A DNA stretch of 64,000 nucleotides from Bacillus sp. (in: firmicutes) (GCA_017656295.1 JACDOC010000004.1:62001-126000), one strand, 5' to 3'; counted from the stretch's first letter, positions 1 through 8,519 are shown. Program-made: numbers and translations. The notes: generated by a model from the letters alone, not told the origin.

Positions 1-639
1 AATCCAGCACGTTGCGGGACCGCATGATGCATGGATATCTAGATCTGTATCGATTTCAATTATTTTCATGCCATTCATGTTCGCAAGCATGTTTGTTTCA
101 TAAAAAATCCCTTTTGAACCAATCGGGATAAGTTCATAAACTTCTTCCAGCGCTATGATAGGTTGAAAAAGTTGAATAGGAGCAATTTGTTCTTGTTGAT
201 TCAACACATCCGGACCAACTAACGGTGTCCCGATCACCGCCCATTGTGCATCAGGAGGAGTTTGAGCGATTTTTTTGCTTTCTATTTCCACTTCTCCCCC
301 TGCTAGAAAACCGACCGCCGATTGCTCAAAAGAAAAATTACTTTCCGTACTTCCAGTAACAGGGATATGGTCAATATGTAATTCTTTTAACGTTCTTTTT
401 ACCCCTTTCATCAATGACATCCAATGATCATCACCACAAAAATTGTAAACCACCGCAAACAATGGCTTAGCACCTGTCGATAAGCATTCAAGCATCGCTA
501 CTCTCATCCCGAAATAGCCGATCGTTTCATAATCTACTTTTACTGCATCTTTTTCCTTTAATCCAATCCCGCCAGTATTATCTGTCGCTAAGACGAGCTC
601 TTTATTTTGAGCTAATGGCAAAAACAATACATCTCTCAT
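1..639 (-). CDS. cblS: Alpha-ribazole kinase CblS (partial, C-terminus outside window)
   Basis: The first 213 codons of an AIR-synthase/PurM-like kinase are visible and the frame runs off the window edge. The N-terminal block with LATDNTGGIG, followed by the segment VTGSTESNF, fits the ATP-binding fold of this family. In Listeria and Geobacillus, CblS phosphorylates alpha-ribazole to alpha-ribazole phosphate for assembly of the lower ligand of cobalamin. The start ATG overlaps the stop of the upstream cblT in an ATGA arrangement, so the two are translationally coupled. It is the last visible gene of the riboswitch-controlled cobalamin operon. The assignment rests on family memory plus context; a generic PurM-like protein is the alternative. 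Confidence 0.8.
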   Translation of the reverse strand, partial: MRDVLFLPLAQNKELVLATDNTGGIGLKEKDAVKVDYETIGYFGMRVAMLECLSTGAKPLFAVVYNFCGDDHWMSLMKGVKRTLKELHIDHIPVTGSTESNFSFEQSAVGFLAGGEVEIESKKIAQTPPDAQWAVIGTPLVGPDVLNQQEQIAPIQLFQPIIALEEVYELIPIGSKGIFYETNMLANMNGMKIIEIDTDLDIHASCGPATCWI

Positions 640-1121
640 GCTTTTACTTCTCCCCTGCCCACTTGATTTATCCACCCTGTAAGCCGTGGAATAAGCAAAT
701 AAGTCAAGAACAAGTTAATTATTGAACCGATCATCAATGCCGGAACAACCGTACTGTAAAAAGCTTTTCCAAGGATAAAATAAAATGGCAAAGGAGCGAC
801 GATACTGTTTCCTATGAAAAAAACAATGGCGGCCAGCCATTTTCCCCATTTCTTATACAACAAGCCGAACAACCAGACTAAAATTCCCATTTCAACACCA
901 ATTAACAAATGAAAGAAACCTAATGGAAAACCCGCAGTCATGGCCGATAACAAATGTCCAAAACATCCGACGGCTCCTCCAAACACACTCCCAAAGAAAA
1001 CCGCTGCTACGAGTGCTGGCAACGTATCAAGCGCAATACTACCAAGAACAACAGGAATTTTGATCATCGCACCTAATACAGCTAATCCAAGAAACACGGA
1101 AAATTGCGCCCATTTTCTCAT
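636..1121 (-). CDS. cblT: Alpha-ribazole transporter CblT (ECF-type S component)
   Basis: A 161-residue, very hydrophobic protein with about five membrane segments, as expected for the substrate-binding S component of an ECF transporter. In the CblT/CblS pathway it imports alpha-ribazole, which CblS then phosphorylates in the cytosol. It lies between the adenosyltransferase gene and cblS, two bases after the former and overlapping the latter. A good ribosome site (GGAAG) precedes the ATG. No energy-coupling ATPase genes are present nearby, so it presumably uses the shared ECF module encoded elsewhere. The substrate assignment is inferred from linkage to cblS; the fold call is firm. Confidence 0.82.
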   Translation of the reverse strand: MRKWAQFSVFLGLAVLGAMIKIPVVLGSIALDTLPALVAAVFFGSVFGGAVGCFGHLLSAMTAGFPLGFFHLLIGVEMGILVWLFGLLYKKWGKWLAAIVFFIGNSIVAPLPFYFILGKAFYSTVVPALMIGSIINLFLTYLLIPRLTGWINQVGRGEVKA

Positions 1122-1123
1122 GT

Positions 1124-1705
1124 TTACTCTTCCTTTCTCTTTTCTTTACGAAATACAACGGCACTGCGGACATACTCAACATCTTTTACATTTGACCGAA
1201 AATTGATGACTCTCGCTAACACAAAAAAATAATCAGATAATCGATTTAAATATTTTAGAGCCAGTTGAGGAACAGGTTCGCCTGTTTTTATTAATTTCAC
1301 CACTAAACGCTCTGCTCTTCTCGTCACCGTTCGGGCAATATGAATAGAAGCAGCAACTTTTGTGCCGCCGGGTAAAATAAATCTTTCTAGCTTTGGCGTT
1401 TCGCTTATATATTGATCAATTTTTTTCTCTAATGCGGTAACATATTCTTCTTTCAATTTAAATTCACGTTTCTTGGACACGTTAGCTAAATCATGCCCGC
1501 AATCAAACAATTCATGCTGGACATTAACCAAATCGGCAATAATATCTTCAAACTTTTCTCGATCAAGCTCTGCAATAGCCTGACCTACAAAGCAGTTCAC
1601 CTCATCGACGGTTCCATATGCTTCGACACGGACATCATCTTTATCTACACGTGCACCAATAATACTCGTTTTCCCTTCATCACCGGTTCTTGTATAAATG
1701 ATCAT
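1124..1705 (-). CDS. yvqK: Cob(I)alamin adenosyltransferase, PduO type
   Basis: A PduO-type ATP:corrinoid adenosyltransferase of 193 residues that attaches the adenosyl group to the cobalt of corrinoids. The N-terminal motif YTRTGDEGKTS is the ATP-binding signature of this family, and the C-terminal half carries the conserved Arg/Glu-rich helices (TRRAERLVV). I chose the ATG at 1705 because a strong AGGAGGAG site lies just upstream; the longer frame to 1723 would start inside that site. Its start lies within the end of the upstream CobU-like gene (26-base overlap). It resembles B. subtilis YvqK. Function is secure; only the start is a choice. Confidence 0.9.
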   Translation of the reverse strand: MIIYTRTGDEGKTSIIGARVDKDDVRVEAYGTVDEVNCFVGQAIAELDREKFEDIIADLVNVQHELFDCGHDLANVSKKREFKLKEEYVTALEKKIDQYISETPKLERFILPGGTKVAASIHIARTVTRRAERLVVKLIKTGEPVPQLALKYLNRLSDYFFVLARVINFRSNVKDVEYVRSAVVFRKEKRKEE

Positions 1706-2153
1706 CTTGATTCTCCTCCTCATTTTTTAATCGCTGCTCGAGCCCATACCAAATAACTGATACGGTGTTGCAGTATCGAACCAATTCTTGATAGGCCCAT
1801 CCGGTGTAGTCGCGCCATGTTCTTTCCAGTGGATCAATCGGAACAATTCCTTTCGTTACATCCGTTCCTATCCAAATAACGGTTCTTTCATCTTCACTTT
1901 CCCACTTTCGCCAAGTATCGAGAAATGCACACCATGTTTGTCTTTGAAATGAAGGATGATTGTTAACAAATGCTTTTTTGATATATTGCTCAACCCCTTC
2001 CAGTACGACAATAGAAGAATGAGAGAAACACTGCTCCCATGATGCAATATCGGGATTAGCCGTATACATCGACCGCCAATCAACATCTTCTCCATATTTT
2101 TGTTTTACCCATTTCCGTTTTCCGTTGAAGGCACCTCCTTTAACGAAATGCAC
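1680..2153 (-). CDS. Divergent CobU-like protein (adenosylcobinamide kinase family)
   Basis: A 157-residue protein whose C-terminal half (GTDVTKGIVPIDPLERTWRDYTGW) matches the end of CobU, the adenosylcobinamide kinase/guanylyltransferase. Its P-loop reads GGAFNGKR rather than the canonical GGxRSGKS found in the true CobU of this operon, and the His-containing HRxxR region needed for guanylyl transfer is not visible. The start is a GTG overlapping the end of the cobC-like gene. The protein may have lost nucleotidyl transfer, act on another substrate, or be regulatory. Related short CobU-like proteins occur in cobalamin operons of other Bacillaceae. The family call is good; the activity is unknown. 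Confidence 0.7.
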   Translation of the reverse strand: MHFVKGGAFNGKRKWVKQKYGEDVDWRSMYTANPDIASWEQCFSHSSIVVLEGVEQYIKKAFVNNHPSFQRQTWCAFLDTWRKWESEDERTVIWIGTDVTKGIVPIDPLERTWRDYTGWAYQELVRYCNTVSVIWYGLEQRLKNEEENQDDHLYKNR

Positions 2154-2734
2154 CTTTCTCCCCTCCTAAACGAATCAAGATTCTTCCATACAAATTCATA
2201 TCCTGCTCCATGACGAACTTTCCAATCCCAAAATGACTTTTGTTCAGGATGAAACTGCGTAAGCCAATATCTCAAAACGCCTCCGTGCGAGACGATCGCT
2301 ACATGGAAAACCTCTTTTTCTATCATAAACTGATACAATCGATCGATCACACCGTTCATTCGATGGCGAAAATCAGCGAATGTTTCACCGCCAGGAGGCC
2401 GAGTTATTTCGGGGTTGGCTACCCACTCTTTATATAGAGGGTCGCTTTGTAAATCTTCAAATGTATGATTCTCCCATTCTCCAAAATTCAACTCACGCAG
2501 GTCCTTCCAATAATGAATCGTTTGATTTGGAAAATATATGTTGGCTGTCTCCGTACAACGTGCCAAATCACTGGAGATGACGGTGTCATAATGAGGGATT
2601 TTAGATTTCGTTTTGAACAAACATTCCATTCCCTTTTGACATAAAGGGGGATTACTCCAGCCTACATACCTTTTGGAAACATTGGCTTCTGTTAGGCCAT
2701 GACGTAATAAGAGCACAACCACAGAACGATCCAT
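2105..2734 (-). CDS. cobC: Histidine phosphatase, alpha-ribazole phosphatase (CobC-like)
   Basis: A histidine phosphatase superfamily protein of 209 residues with the catalytic LLLRHGLTEAN motif near the N-terminus and the second histidine motif VSHGG near residue 150. In cobalamin salvage CobC removes the 5'-phosphate of alpha-ribazole phosphate or cobalamin phosphate. Its reading frame overlaps the end of cobS by 43 bases and the start of the CobU-like gene, typical of tight translational coupling. The ribosome site (GGGGGAGAAG) lies about 11 bases upstream. The role is inferred from operon position; the superfamily call is certain. Confidence 0.82.
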   Translation of the reverse strand: MDRSVVVLLLRHGLTEANVSKRYVGWSNPPLCQKGMECLFKTKSKIPHYDTVISSDLARCTETANIYFPNQTIHYWKDLRELNFGEWENHTFEDLQSDPLYKEWVANPEITRPPGGETFADFRHRMNGVIDRLYQFMIEKEVFHVAIVSHGGVLRYWLTQFHPEQKSFWDWKVRHGAGYEFVWKNLDSFRRGERCISLKEVPSTENGNG

Positions 2735-3498
2735 AACATCACTTCTCCCCCTTCGATACTCGCGCCAATGATGTCACCTGTGATTCCGCCGAAATGTTTC
2801 ATAATAAATCGGTAAGTAAAAATCAACCAAAGTATAAAAGTAAATACGAGCCACCAATAGATGAAAAAAGCTTCCTTCACAAACGAATAGATAATGATAG
2901 AAAAAACGAAAACATACATAGGATAGACAATCAGATTTTGTTTTCCGACTCCATTCTTAAAAAAAACCGCCATACCTTCCTCACGTGCGGGTTTACCCAT
3001 GACAAGTAAATACCCTGCTCCAATCCTAGAAAGAAAAGGAATGGAAATCATGATAAATAATAGCTTTACGTCAATCCGGGCGATCGTTTCATACATCACA
3101 AAAAATTTTGCCGACAACAAGAGGATAACGGATAATACGCCAAATGCCCCCACTCTCGGGTCTTTCATAATATCTAAACGCTTTTCCCGATCACGATACG
3201 AAAAATAGGCATCACTGCAATCAATCCAGCCGTCAACATGAATGCCTCCGGTCAACAAAATACTAGTTAAAAACACAATAAAAGTGACAGCCAGTATGGA
3301 AAAGGGACTCCAAACACCTAACAAATAGAGTAGCCCCCAAAGGATCAAGCCAATGAAAAGACCGATAAGAGGAAATGATTGGATCATCCTTTTTTTCGTT
3401 ATGCTTTGTATAGGGATCGACCGATGGATCGGAATGGCTGAAAAAAACTGAAGAGCAAGCAAAAAACCGTTTTTCGCATCCTGTAGCGCCTTTTTCAC
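2692..3498 (-). CDS. cobS: Adenosylcobinamide-GDP ribazoletransferase (cobalamin synthase) CobS
   Basis: A 268-residue integral membrane protein with six to eight hydrophobic segments. The conserved acidic motif of CobS (VDGWIDCSDA followed by KDPRVGAFG, roughly residues 88-120) is present. CobS joins adenosylcobinamide-GDP and alpha-ribazole (phosphate) to give adenosylcobalamin (phosphate) at the membrane. It starts with GTG behind a GAGGG ribosome site, five bases after the end of cobQ. Together with cobU and the cobC-like gene it completes nucleotide-loop assembly. Confidence 0.93.
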   Translation of the reverse strand: MKKALQDAKNGFLLALQFFSAIPIHRSIPIQSITKKRMIQSFPLIGLFIGLILWGLLYLLGVWSPFSILAVTFIVFLTSILLTGGIHVDGWIDCSDAYFSYRDREKRLDIMKDPRVGAFGVLSVILLLSAKFFVMYETIARIDVKLLFIMISIPFLSRIGAGYLLVMGKPAREEGMAVFFKNGVGKQNLIVYPMYVFVFSIIIYSFVKEAFFIYWWLVFTFILWLIFTYRFIMKHFGGITGDIIGASIEGGEVMLWIVLWLCSYYVMA

Positions 3499-3503
3499 TT
3501 TGT

Positions 3504-4997
3504 CTAACCCTCTTTCCCCGTTGCCAGCTTGACGATCTCATCTATGTTCACGTACGTCCGAATATGGTCCGCAAGGCAATCATACTGTTTATCTTTTTTT
3601 GCTGTAATTAAGAGCGTTTTTTGTTCTGTAAGGCCTTTTTTACGCCGAAGTTGATTCAGCCAAAAGGTTCTCCATTCATCATTGTGGAATAGATGATGGA
3701 CATATGTTCCGATCACAGCCCCATCTTCACGTATCCATCCATCGGCCGCTTGACCATTTTCATCAAAAAGAAAAGGAGAAAATCGTTCATCGTCTCGTAC
3801 TTTTTGCGTAATGCCTGTATGAATTTCATAACCGTCTATGGTGACTGTGGGGTGGGTCATCCCCTTTATCCTCTTTGTCTTCTTTTCTTTGAAAAAAATC
3901 GTTTGAACTGGAAGCAACCCGATTCCTTCCGTTTCAAGCCCATGTACCCCACTGTCCGCTCCATATGGATCTAATAGTTTTTCCGAAAGCATTTGATAGC
4001 CGCCGCAAATGCCAACGACGGTTCCACCGTTTTCTACATATTGGACAAGCGCTTGATCCAACCCTCGTTTTTTTAACGTTTGTAGATCGTGAATCGTGCT
4101 TCTAGTCCCGGGAATGATCACTGCGTCTGGATGTCCAAGTTGATCAACATGGTCCACCCATCGGATGGCCACATCTTCTTCAAATAGAAAAGGCTCTACA
4201 TCTGTAAAATTCGATATATAAGGAAGTCGAATAACCGCGATGTCAAGTAGGTGATCATCTAAAACTTTTTTCCGAATCGATAATGAATCTTCTCCATCAA
4301 TTTGGTGATCGTCTAAGTAAGGGAGCACCCCAAGCACTTTGATCCCTGTCTGTTTTTCAATCCATTCTACACCGCTTTGAAAAAGGCTGATATCTCCTCG
4401 AAACTTATTGATAATCACACCTTTAACTCTCTTTCTTTCGTGAGGTTCTAACAATGCAAGCGTCCCGACAATGCTTGCAAATACTCCCCCTCTTTCAATA
4501 TCTGTCACTAAAATGACCGGGACATCTGCTAGTTCGGCGACTTTCATATTGACAAGATCTCGATCTTTTAAGTTCATTTCCACAGGACTTCCTGCTCCTT
4601 CAACGACAAGAAGATCGTATTCGTTACTTAAATCATTTAATGCGGTTTGTATGACCGATAATCCTTTCTCATAAAAGTCATTACGATAGTCTTGTCCAGA
4701 AAACGTGTCATAGCTTTTCCCAAATAATACGACTTCTGAATGTGTGTCATTTCTCGGTTTTAATAAAATCGGATTCATATAAACCGTTGCTTCTGTTCGG
4801 GCGGCTTCAGCTTGTATTCCTTGGGCGCGGCCAATTTCCTTTCCATCAAAGGTGACATACGAATTATTGGACATATTTTGTGATTTAAACGGCGCAGTTT
4901 TATATCCTAAATCGGAAAAAATCCGGCAAAAACCCGTTGTAATAAAGCTTTTCCCTACATTCGAAGCCGTCCCTTGAATCATAATCCCTTTCACCAT
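3504..4997 (-). CDS. cobQ: Cobyric acid synthase CobQ/CbiP
   Basis: A 497-residue glutamine-dependent amidotransferase that amidates adenosylcobyrinic acid a,c-diamide to adenosylcobyric acid. The N-terminal dethiobiotin-synthetase-like ATPase domain starts with GTASNVGKS. The C-terminal class I glutaminase has its nucleophile in GICGGYQM and the catalytic His in GTYVHHLF. Three in-frame ATGs overlap the cobU stop; the third (4997) has the best spacing to AAGGG, so I use it, though 5003 cannot be excluded. No other corrin-ring genes are visible, so the enzyme probably serves salvage of partly amidated corrinoids. Confidence 0.92.
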   Translation of the reverse strand: MVKGIMIQGTASNVGKSFITTGFCRIFSDLGYKTAPFKSQNMSNNSYVTFDGKEIGRAQGIQAEAARTEATVYMNPILLKPRNDTHSEVVLFGKSYDTFSGQDYRNDFYEKGLSVIQTALNDLSNEYDLLVVEGAGSPVEMNLKDRDLVNMKVAELADVPVILVTDIERGGVFASIVGTLALLEPHERKRVKGVIINKFRGDISLFQSGVEWIEKQTGIKVLGVLPYLDDHQIDGEDSLSIRKKVLDDHLLDIAVIRLPYISNFTDVEPFLFEEDVAIRWVDHVDQLGHPDAVIIPGTRSTIHDLQTLKKRGLDQALVQYVENGGTVVGICGGYQMLSEKLLDPYGADSGVHGLETEGIGLLPVQTIFFKEKKTKRIKGMTHPTVTIDGYEIHTGITQKVRDDERFSPFLFDENGQAADGWIREDGAVIGTYVHHLFHNDEWRTFWLNQLRRKKGLTEQKTLLITAKKDKQYDCLADHIRTYVNIDEIVKLATGKEG

Positions 4998-4999
4998 CA

Positions 5000-5560
5000 T
5001 CATCCCTTCATTTTTAGCGCTATTCCTGTTTCTACAAGAAATGCTGTATCTGCTCGATTGACTATTTTTTGATGCAAGAGGCCAATCATCCTCTGATAGG
5101 CAAACACATACGGGTCATCAAGGTTTCCATCGTGTAATAGTTCATTGGAGACAAGAATGAACGTATGGACACGAGCAGAAAAAGCGTCAATGGTATTCAT
5201 TACCTTTAAAACTGTACTATTCATAAAAGCTTCGCTAGTTGATGGTGGAGAACATTCAAATTGATGAAAACAAACATTGCCCATCCATGTCGTAAGACAA
5301 TCTAAAAGAATTACATCTTCCTTTCCAAAATTCGAAATCAAATGTAAATTTGGATAGGGAAATTCCCATGTTTTCCACGGCAGCGGGCTTTTTTCTCGTG
5401 CTAAGCGGTGAAGGGTAATACGTTTTCTCATTTCGTCATCCGTTCCTTCACTTGTCGCAATGTAATGTAGATGGAGCTGATGTTCACTCGCTATTTCCAC
5501 CGCCAACTGTTCGGCAAACGAGCTTTTTCCGCTCCGCACACCGCCAGTAACAAATATCAT
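5000..5560 (-). CDS. cobU: Adenosylcobinamide kinase/guanylyltransferase CobU
   Basis: A bifunctional enzyme of 186 residues that phosphorylates adenosylcobinamide and then transfers GMP to it. The P-loop GGVRSGKS sits at residues 6-13 and the HRLAREK segment near residue 60 carries the histidine that becomes guanylylated. I start at the ATG at 5560, preceded by GGAAGG at good spacing; a longer frame to 5599 lacks such a site and adds non-conserved residues. It is the first gene after the cobalamin riboswitch and terminator, and its stop overlaps the start region of cobQ. Confidence 0.93.
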   Translation of the reverse strand: MIFVTGGVRSGKSSFAEQLAVEIASEHQLHLHYIATSEGTDDEMRKRITLHRLAREKSPLPWKTWEFPYPNLHLISNFGKEDVILLDCLTTWMGNVCFHQFECSPPSTSEAFMNSTVLKVMNTIDAFSARVHTFILVSNELLHDGNLDDPYVFAYQRMIGLLHQKIVNRADTAFLVETGIALKMKG

Positions 5561-5694
5561 CACTATGCCTTCCACTCCCTTAACGTACTGAGCTATCAAT
5601 CATTTTCTTCTATCTTCCGAACAGCAGCGCGAGCTTTTTTAGGAATTACTTCAACTTTTCCTTTCATTAATCATGTCTTTTGCTACTAGTAGGA

Positions 5695-5737
5695 AATAAA
5701 AAACGACATCTCCTACATAAAAAGGGAGATGTCGTTA
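5695..5737 (-). terminator. Intrinsic terminator, likely riboswitch expression platform
   Basis: An 11-bp perfect stem (ACGACATCTCC with GGAGATGTCGT on the other arm) is followed on the minus strand by a T-rich run. It lies between the riboswitch aptamer and cobU, so ligand-bound aptamer probably favours this terminator. Confidence 0.85.
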
Positions 5738-5839
5738 TATTCAGTAAAATAGCCAATAAATGGCTACGATTCGGCATCAAACAGGCGAACCGCCTTCCAA
5801 CGACACCTCCCCTATCCTCGTAGGTAAAATGGTGTCTAG

Positions 5840-6018
5840 AAAATGGGCAGGTCTCCTGGCTCATGGTTCATCGCATCCTATACCTTCCCATGCAAAATGC
5901 ATAGTGGTCTCTTATAAGATGCTCTCCATTCACAGTGGCGGGACCGCGTTGGATTTTCACCAAACTTCCCTTTTAAGCTGTCTTTCTAACAGCACCCATT
6001 TTCCATTCCCTATGTAAT
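5840..6018 (-). promoter_or_regulatory. Cobalamin riboswitch
   Basis: The minus strand contains the B12-box variant GCCAGGAGACCTGCC (positions 5846-5861), the internal GCCACTG element, and the flanking helices GGTGCTGTTAGAAAGACAGC expected for the adenosylcobalamin aptamer. It precedes the cobalamin salvage operon and a terminator, the usual transcription-attenuation design. Boundaries are approximate. Confidence 0.95.
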
Positions 6019-6032
6019 TGTCTTTTTTCAAC

Positions 6033-6061
6033 ATTATACGTAATAAAGGGGGACTTGTATA
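6033..6061 (-). promoter_or_regulatory. Promoter of the cobalamin operon
   Basis: On the minus strand TATACA and TATAAT are separated by exactly 17 bases, immediately upstream of the riboswitch aptamer. This fits a sigma-A promoter. Confidence 0.7.
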
Positions 6062-6331
6062 TAAATAATAATTCTAATTCAAAACTTTTCGGCATGTTTG
6101 ATCATCACAAGGTTTTGATTTATAGGGTTAAATCCCTTTCTTTTGTCTTCACGCTTCCCTGTTGGAAACCCGATTTTCCTCTTTATTTACTTTTTTATAT
6201 TTATTTTAAAATAAAAATTTGGGTGCGTGAAATTATATATTGGTAGAAGAAGTTGTTTTTCTTTTTATTTTCGTTTCCTCGTAGTATAATATTTTTCGTG
6301 ATTCGAAATAGTTTTTGAGAGGAGTTATTTT

Positions 6332-7543
6332 ATGCAGTGTGATGAGACGCGACTTTGGACGAAGTCGTTTACTTTATTAGTTCTTGGGAACATGTTTGTG
6401 TTTATGAGCTTTCAAATGTTGTTGCCGACATTACCACCGCAAGCGAAAGAAATTGGTGCCTCTCCGTTAGAAGTTGGACTGGTCACATCTTTATTTACGT
6501 TTGGAGCTGTATTGATTCGTCCGTTGATTGGATTTCTTTTAGGTAGTTCTAAACGAAAATGGATGGTTGTTGTTGGAGCTACCGCCCTACTCCTCCTTAC
6601 CTTTTCATATATGTATGCCGCTATGATCGGATTGTTTTTATGGTTGCGACTTCTTCATGGATTCGCTTGGGGGTGGTCAACGACAGCGAACGGCACAGCA
6701 GCTGTTGAACTTGTCCCATCCAAACGAATCGGTGAAGGCATGGGATATTTTGCATTATCAATGACTGTGGCTATGATTGCTGCACCAAGTTTAGGAATCA
6801 TTTTGTACCAAAATTGGGGATTTGAAACATTAATTTGTGTCGCAAGTGTAATTGGGCTTGTTGCCGTTCTTATTTTAACAAGTGTTCATTACGAAACGCC
6901 TGAATCTGTTCTTCAAAACAAGCTTCAGTGGAAAAAGTTCTCGTTTTTTCGTGTAATGATTGAACGAAATGGTACTTATCCAGCATTCATTACCTTTTTA
7001 GCTGCATTTGGATATGGTACGATCGTGACGTTTATTGTTATTTTTGGAAATGAGAGAAACATTGATCAAATATTCCTATTTTATTTATTTAATGCCCTCA
7101 CCGCAATAGTCGTTCGTCCATTCACAGGCAAATGGTTTGACCGCCGAGGTCCTTGGCATTTAATGATGATATGCTCTATGTTAACATTTACTGGACTTTG
7201 GACGCTATCTTATACGAATTCGGTCGAATGGTTAATATTATCTGGTGTATTATTCGGTCTTGGTTATGGTTCCATGATGCCCGCTCTACAAGCATGGGTC
7301 ATATCAAAAACCATCCCCGAACGTCGCGGGGTTGCTAACGGGATGTTTTATTCTGCCATTGATTTAGGAATTGGCGTCAGTTCTTTATTTTTCGGTTTCA
7401 TATCTTCTTACCTTAACTTAATGACCATCTTTCAACTATCAAGTATTTGTTTTATCATAGTCTATATCCTTACTTGGAACGATTGGCGTAAACAAAAATC
7501 CAAAGCACCAACCTCCAGTTCCTTTCAATCGTATACATTGTAA
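6332..7543 (+). CDS. MFS transporter (drug-efflux type)
   Basis: A 403-residue protein with about twelve hydrophobic segments and the arrangement of a major facilitator. The first cytoplasmic loop region (RPLIGFLLGSSKRKW) and the GRFADRRG-like loop in the second half (RPFTGKWFDRRGPW) are typical. It probably exports small molecules across the membrane in exchange for protons; the substrate is unknown. A GAGAGGAG ribosome site precedes the ATG and TATAAT at 6285-6290 may be the -10 box. The gene is single, closed by a strong terminator, and flanked on both sides by copies of a short repeat (6219-6243, 7581-7605, 7638-7666). Confidence 0.85.
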   Translation: MQCDETRLWTKSFTLLVLGNMFVFMSFQMLLPTLPPQAKEIGASPLEVGLVTSLFTFGAVLIRPLIGFLLGSSKRKWMVVVGATALLLLTFSYMYAAMIGLFLWLRLLHGFAWGWSTTANGTAAVELVPSKRIGEGMGYFALSMTVAMIAAPSLGIILYQNWGFETLICVASVIGLVAVLILTSVHYETPESVLQNKLQWKKFSFFRVMIERNGTYPAFITFLAAFGYGTIVTFIVIFGNERNIDQIFLFYLFNALTAIVVRPFTGKWFDRRGPWHLMMICSMLTFTGLWTLSYTNSVEWLILSGVLFGLGYGSMMPALQAWVISKTIPERRGVANGMFYSAIDLGIGVSSLFFGFISSYLNLMTIFQLSSICFIIVYILTWNDWRKQKSKAPTSSSFQSYTL

Positions 7544-7545
7544 TG

Positions 7546-7569
7546 ACAGGGGTTTTCCCCTGTTATTTT
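7546..7569 (+). terminator. Terminator after the MFS gene
   Basis: ACAGGGG, a four-base loop, CCCCTGT and then TATTTTT, directly behind the stop codon. Confidence 0.88.
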
Positions 7570-7803
7570 TCATCAATTACTTGGATGCGTGAAATTATAT
7601 TAGTCTTATTTTTAGTAGCTTTTGTCTTTCTAAATAATTTGGCTACGTGAAATTAAAAAATTAGACATTCCATCTGGAACCATTTAATTATTTTTTTCCT
7701 TATGATTGAAAATGGTTGTTCGAACCTCACTTTTTCCTTCCGAGTGAATATGATGAATAAAAGTAAAGCTTTCTAATCAGAGCTATAAATGGAGGATTTT
7801 CAA

Positions 7804-8190
7804 ATGGCAGAACGTAAAGAACATGCCGTTACGGATAATCTTGAAGCTTGGTTTGAACAATTATTTAAAGATCCTTATACATCTTATCTTGATTGTACAG
7901 AATTTCAAGTGGACCTTTTTGAAACACAGCATTCTATTATTGTTGAGGCGTGGTTAAAAGAGTTGGAAGTTGATGAAATCGAAATTGTTCGTGAAAATTC
8001 GACATTGTTTATCAACTTATATAATCACGAGCAAAATTGTAAACGTTCTCGGAAAATTGAGTTTCCCTTTACATTAACGAATCGAGTTCTTTCTACAAAA
8101 TTAGAACAATCCATATTAGAAATCACCATCAGCAAAGCATCCTCCTCTTCCCCACATTCAGCTATATATCGTTTACAACGAAAAAAATAA
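7804..8190 (+). CDS. Hsp20/alpha-crystallin-like protein, possible spore coat protein
   Basis: A 128-residue protein with a weak small-heat-shock fold: the segment from about residue 35 to 115 alternates beta strands (IIVEAWLKEL, EIEIVRENSTLFINLY) and ends with a strand pair like that of alpha-crystallin domains. The canonical A-x-x-x-n-G-v-L motif is not clear, so chaperone function is uncertain. B. subtilis has comparable spore proteins (CotM, CotP). I start at 7804 because GGAGG sits eight bases upstream; the ATG at 7789 overlaps that site. It is monocistronic. Confidence 0.65.
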   Translation: MAERKEHAVTDNLEAWFEQLFKDPYTSYLDCTEFQVDLFETQHSIIVEAWLKELEVDEIEIVRENSTLFINLYNHEQNCKRSRKIEFPFTLTNRVLSTKLEQSILEITISKASSSSPHSAIYRLQRKK

Positions 8191-8341
8191 TGCTTAAAGT
8201 GAACTTGAAAACATGAACTCTAGTCATAATTCAAAATTTTGCAACATTCATTTAAAAAATAGGTAAAAACTACTACAAAATTGATTTGCAACATCATTTG
8301 TTTATGGTATCTTTATAAATGGAAAAACATATAATAGAGAA

Positions 8342-8518
8342 CGAGGGAGAGTTCCTTATGGAGACTCCCATCGTATGATGTTGACTCGCTAGCGCGTCAA
8401 TAAAAAACCGAGAGTGCGGGCACACTCTCGGCAGGCAAAGGTTGATTCTTCGGAATCGGCCGATAGACAACTTGCTATAGACCTTTCCTCACGGGCATTA
8501 AGGGAGGTCTATTTTTTT
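8342..8518 (+). ncRNA. Antisense antitoxin RNA (RatA-like), predicted
   Basis: A TATAAT box at 8330-8335 (with a poor -35) precedes a structured stretch, and a terminator (ATAGACCT paired with AGGTCTAT, then eight T) ends it at about 8518. The RNA would run convergently into the 3' part of the toxin transcript and overlap it by roughly 115 bases, as RatA does with txpA in B. subtilis. No coding frame fits this strand. The RNA is inferred from signals only. Confidence 0.6.
8408..8431 (-). terminator. Terminator of the toxin mRNA
   Basis: Nine paired bases (CCGAGAGTG with CACTCTCGG) followed on the minus strand by TTTTTT. Confidence 0.85.
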
Positions 8519-8519
8519 T
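8477..8519 (+). terminator. Terminator of the antisense RNA
   Basis: An eight-base stem, ATAGACCT with AGGTCTAT, extended by wobble pairs and followed by a run of T on the plus strand. It lies just inside the end of the toxin ORF on the opposite strand. Confidence 0.75.

Noticed and set aside
5597-5668. A 23-codon frame (MKGKVEVIPKKARAAVRKIE as start) between the riboswitch terminator and cobU
   Set aside because: No ribosome site and no recognisable family; perhaps the tail of a lost gene, but not supported as a gene.
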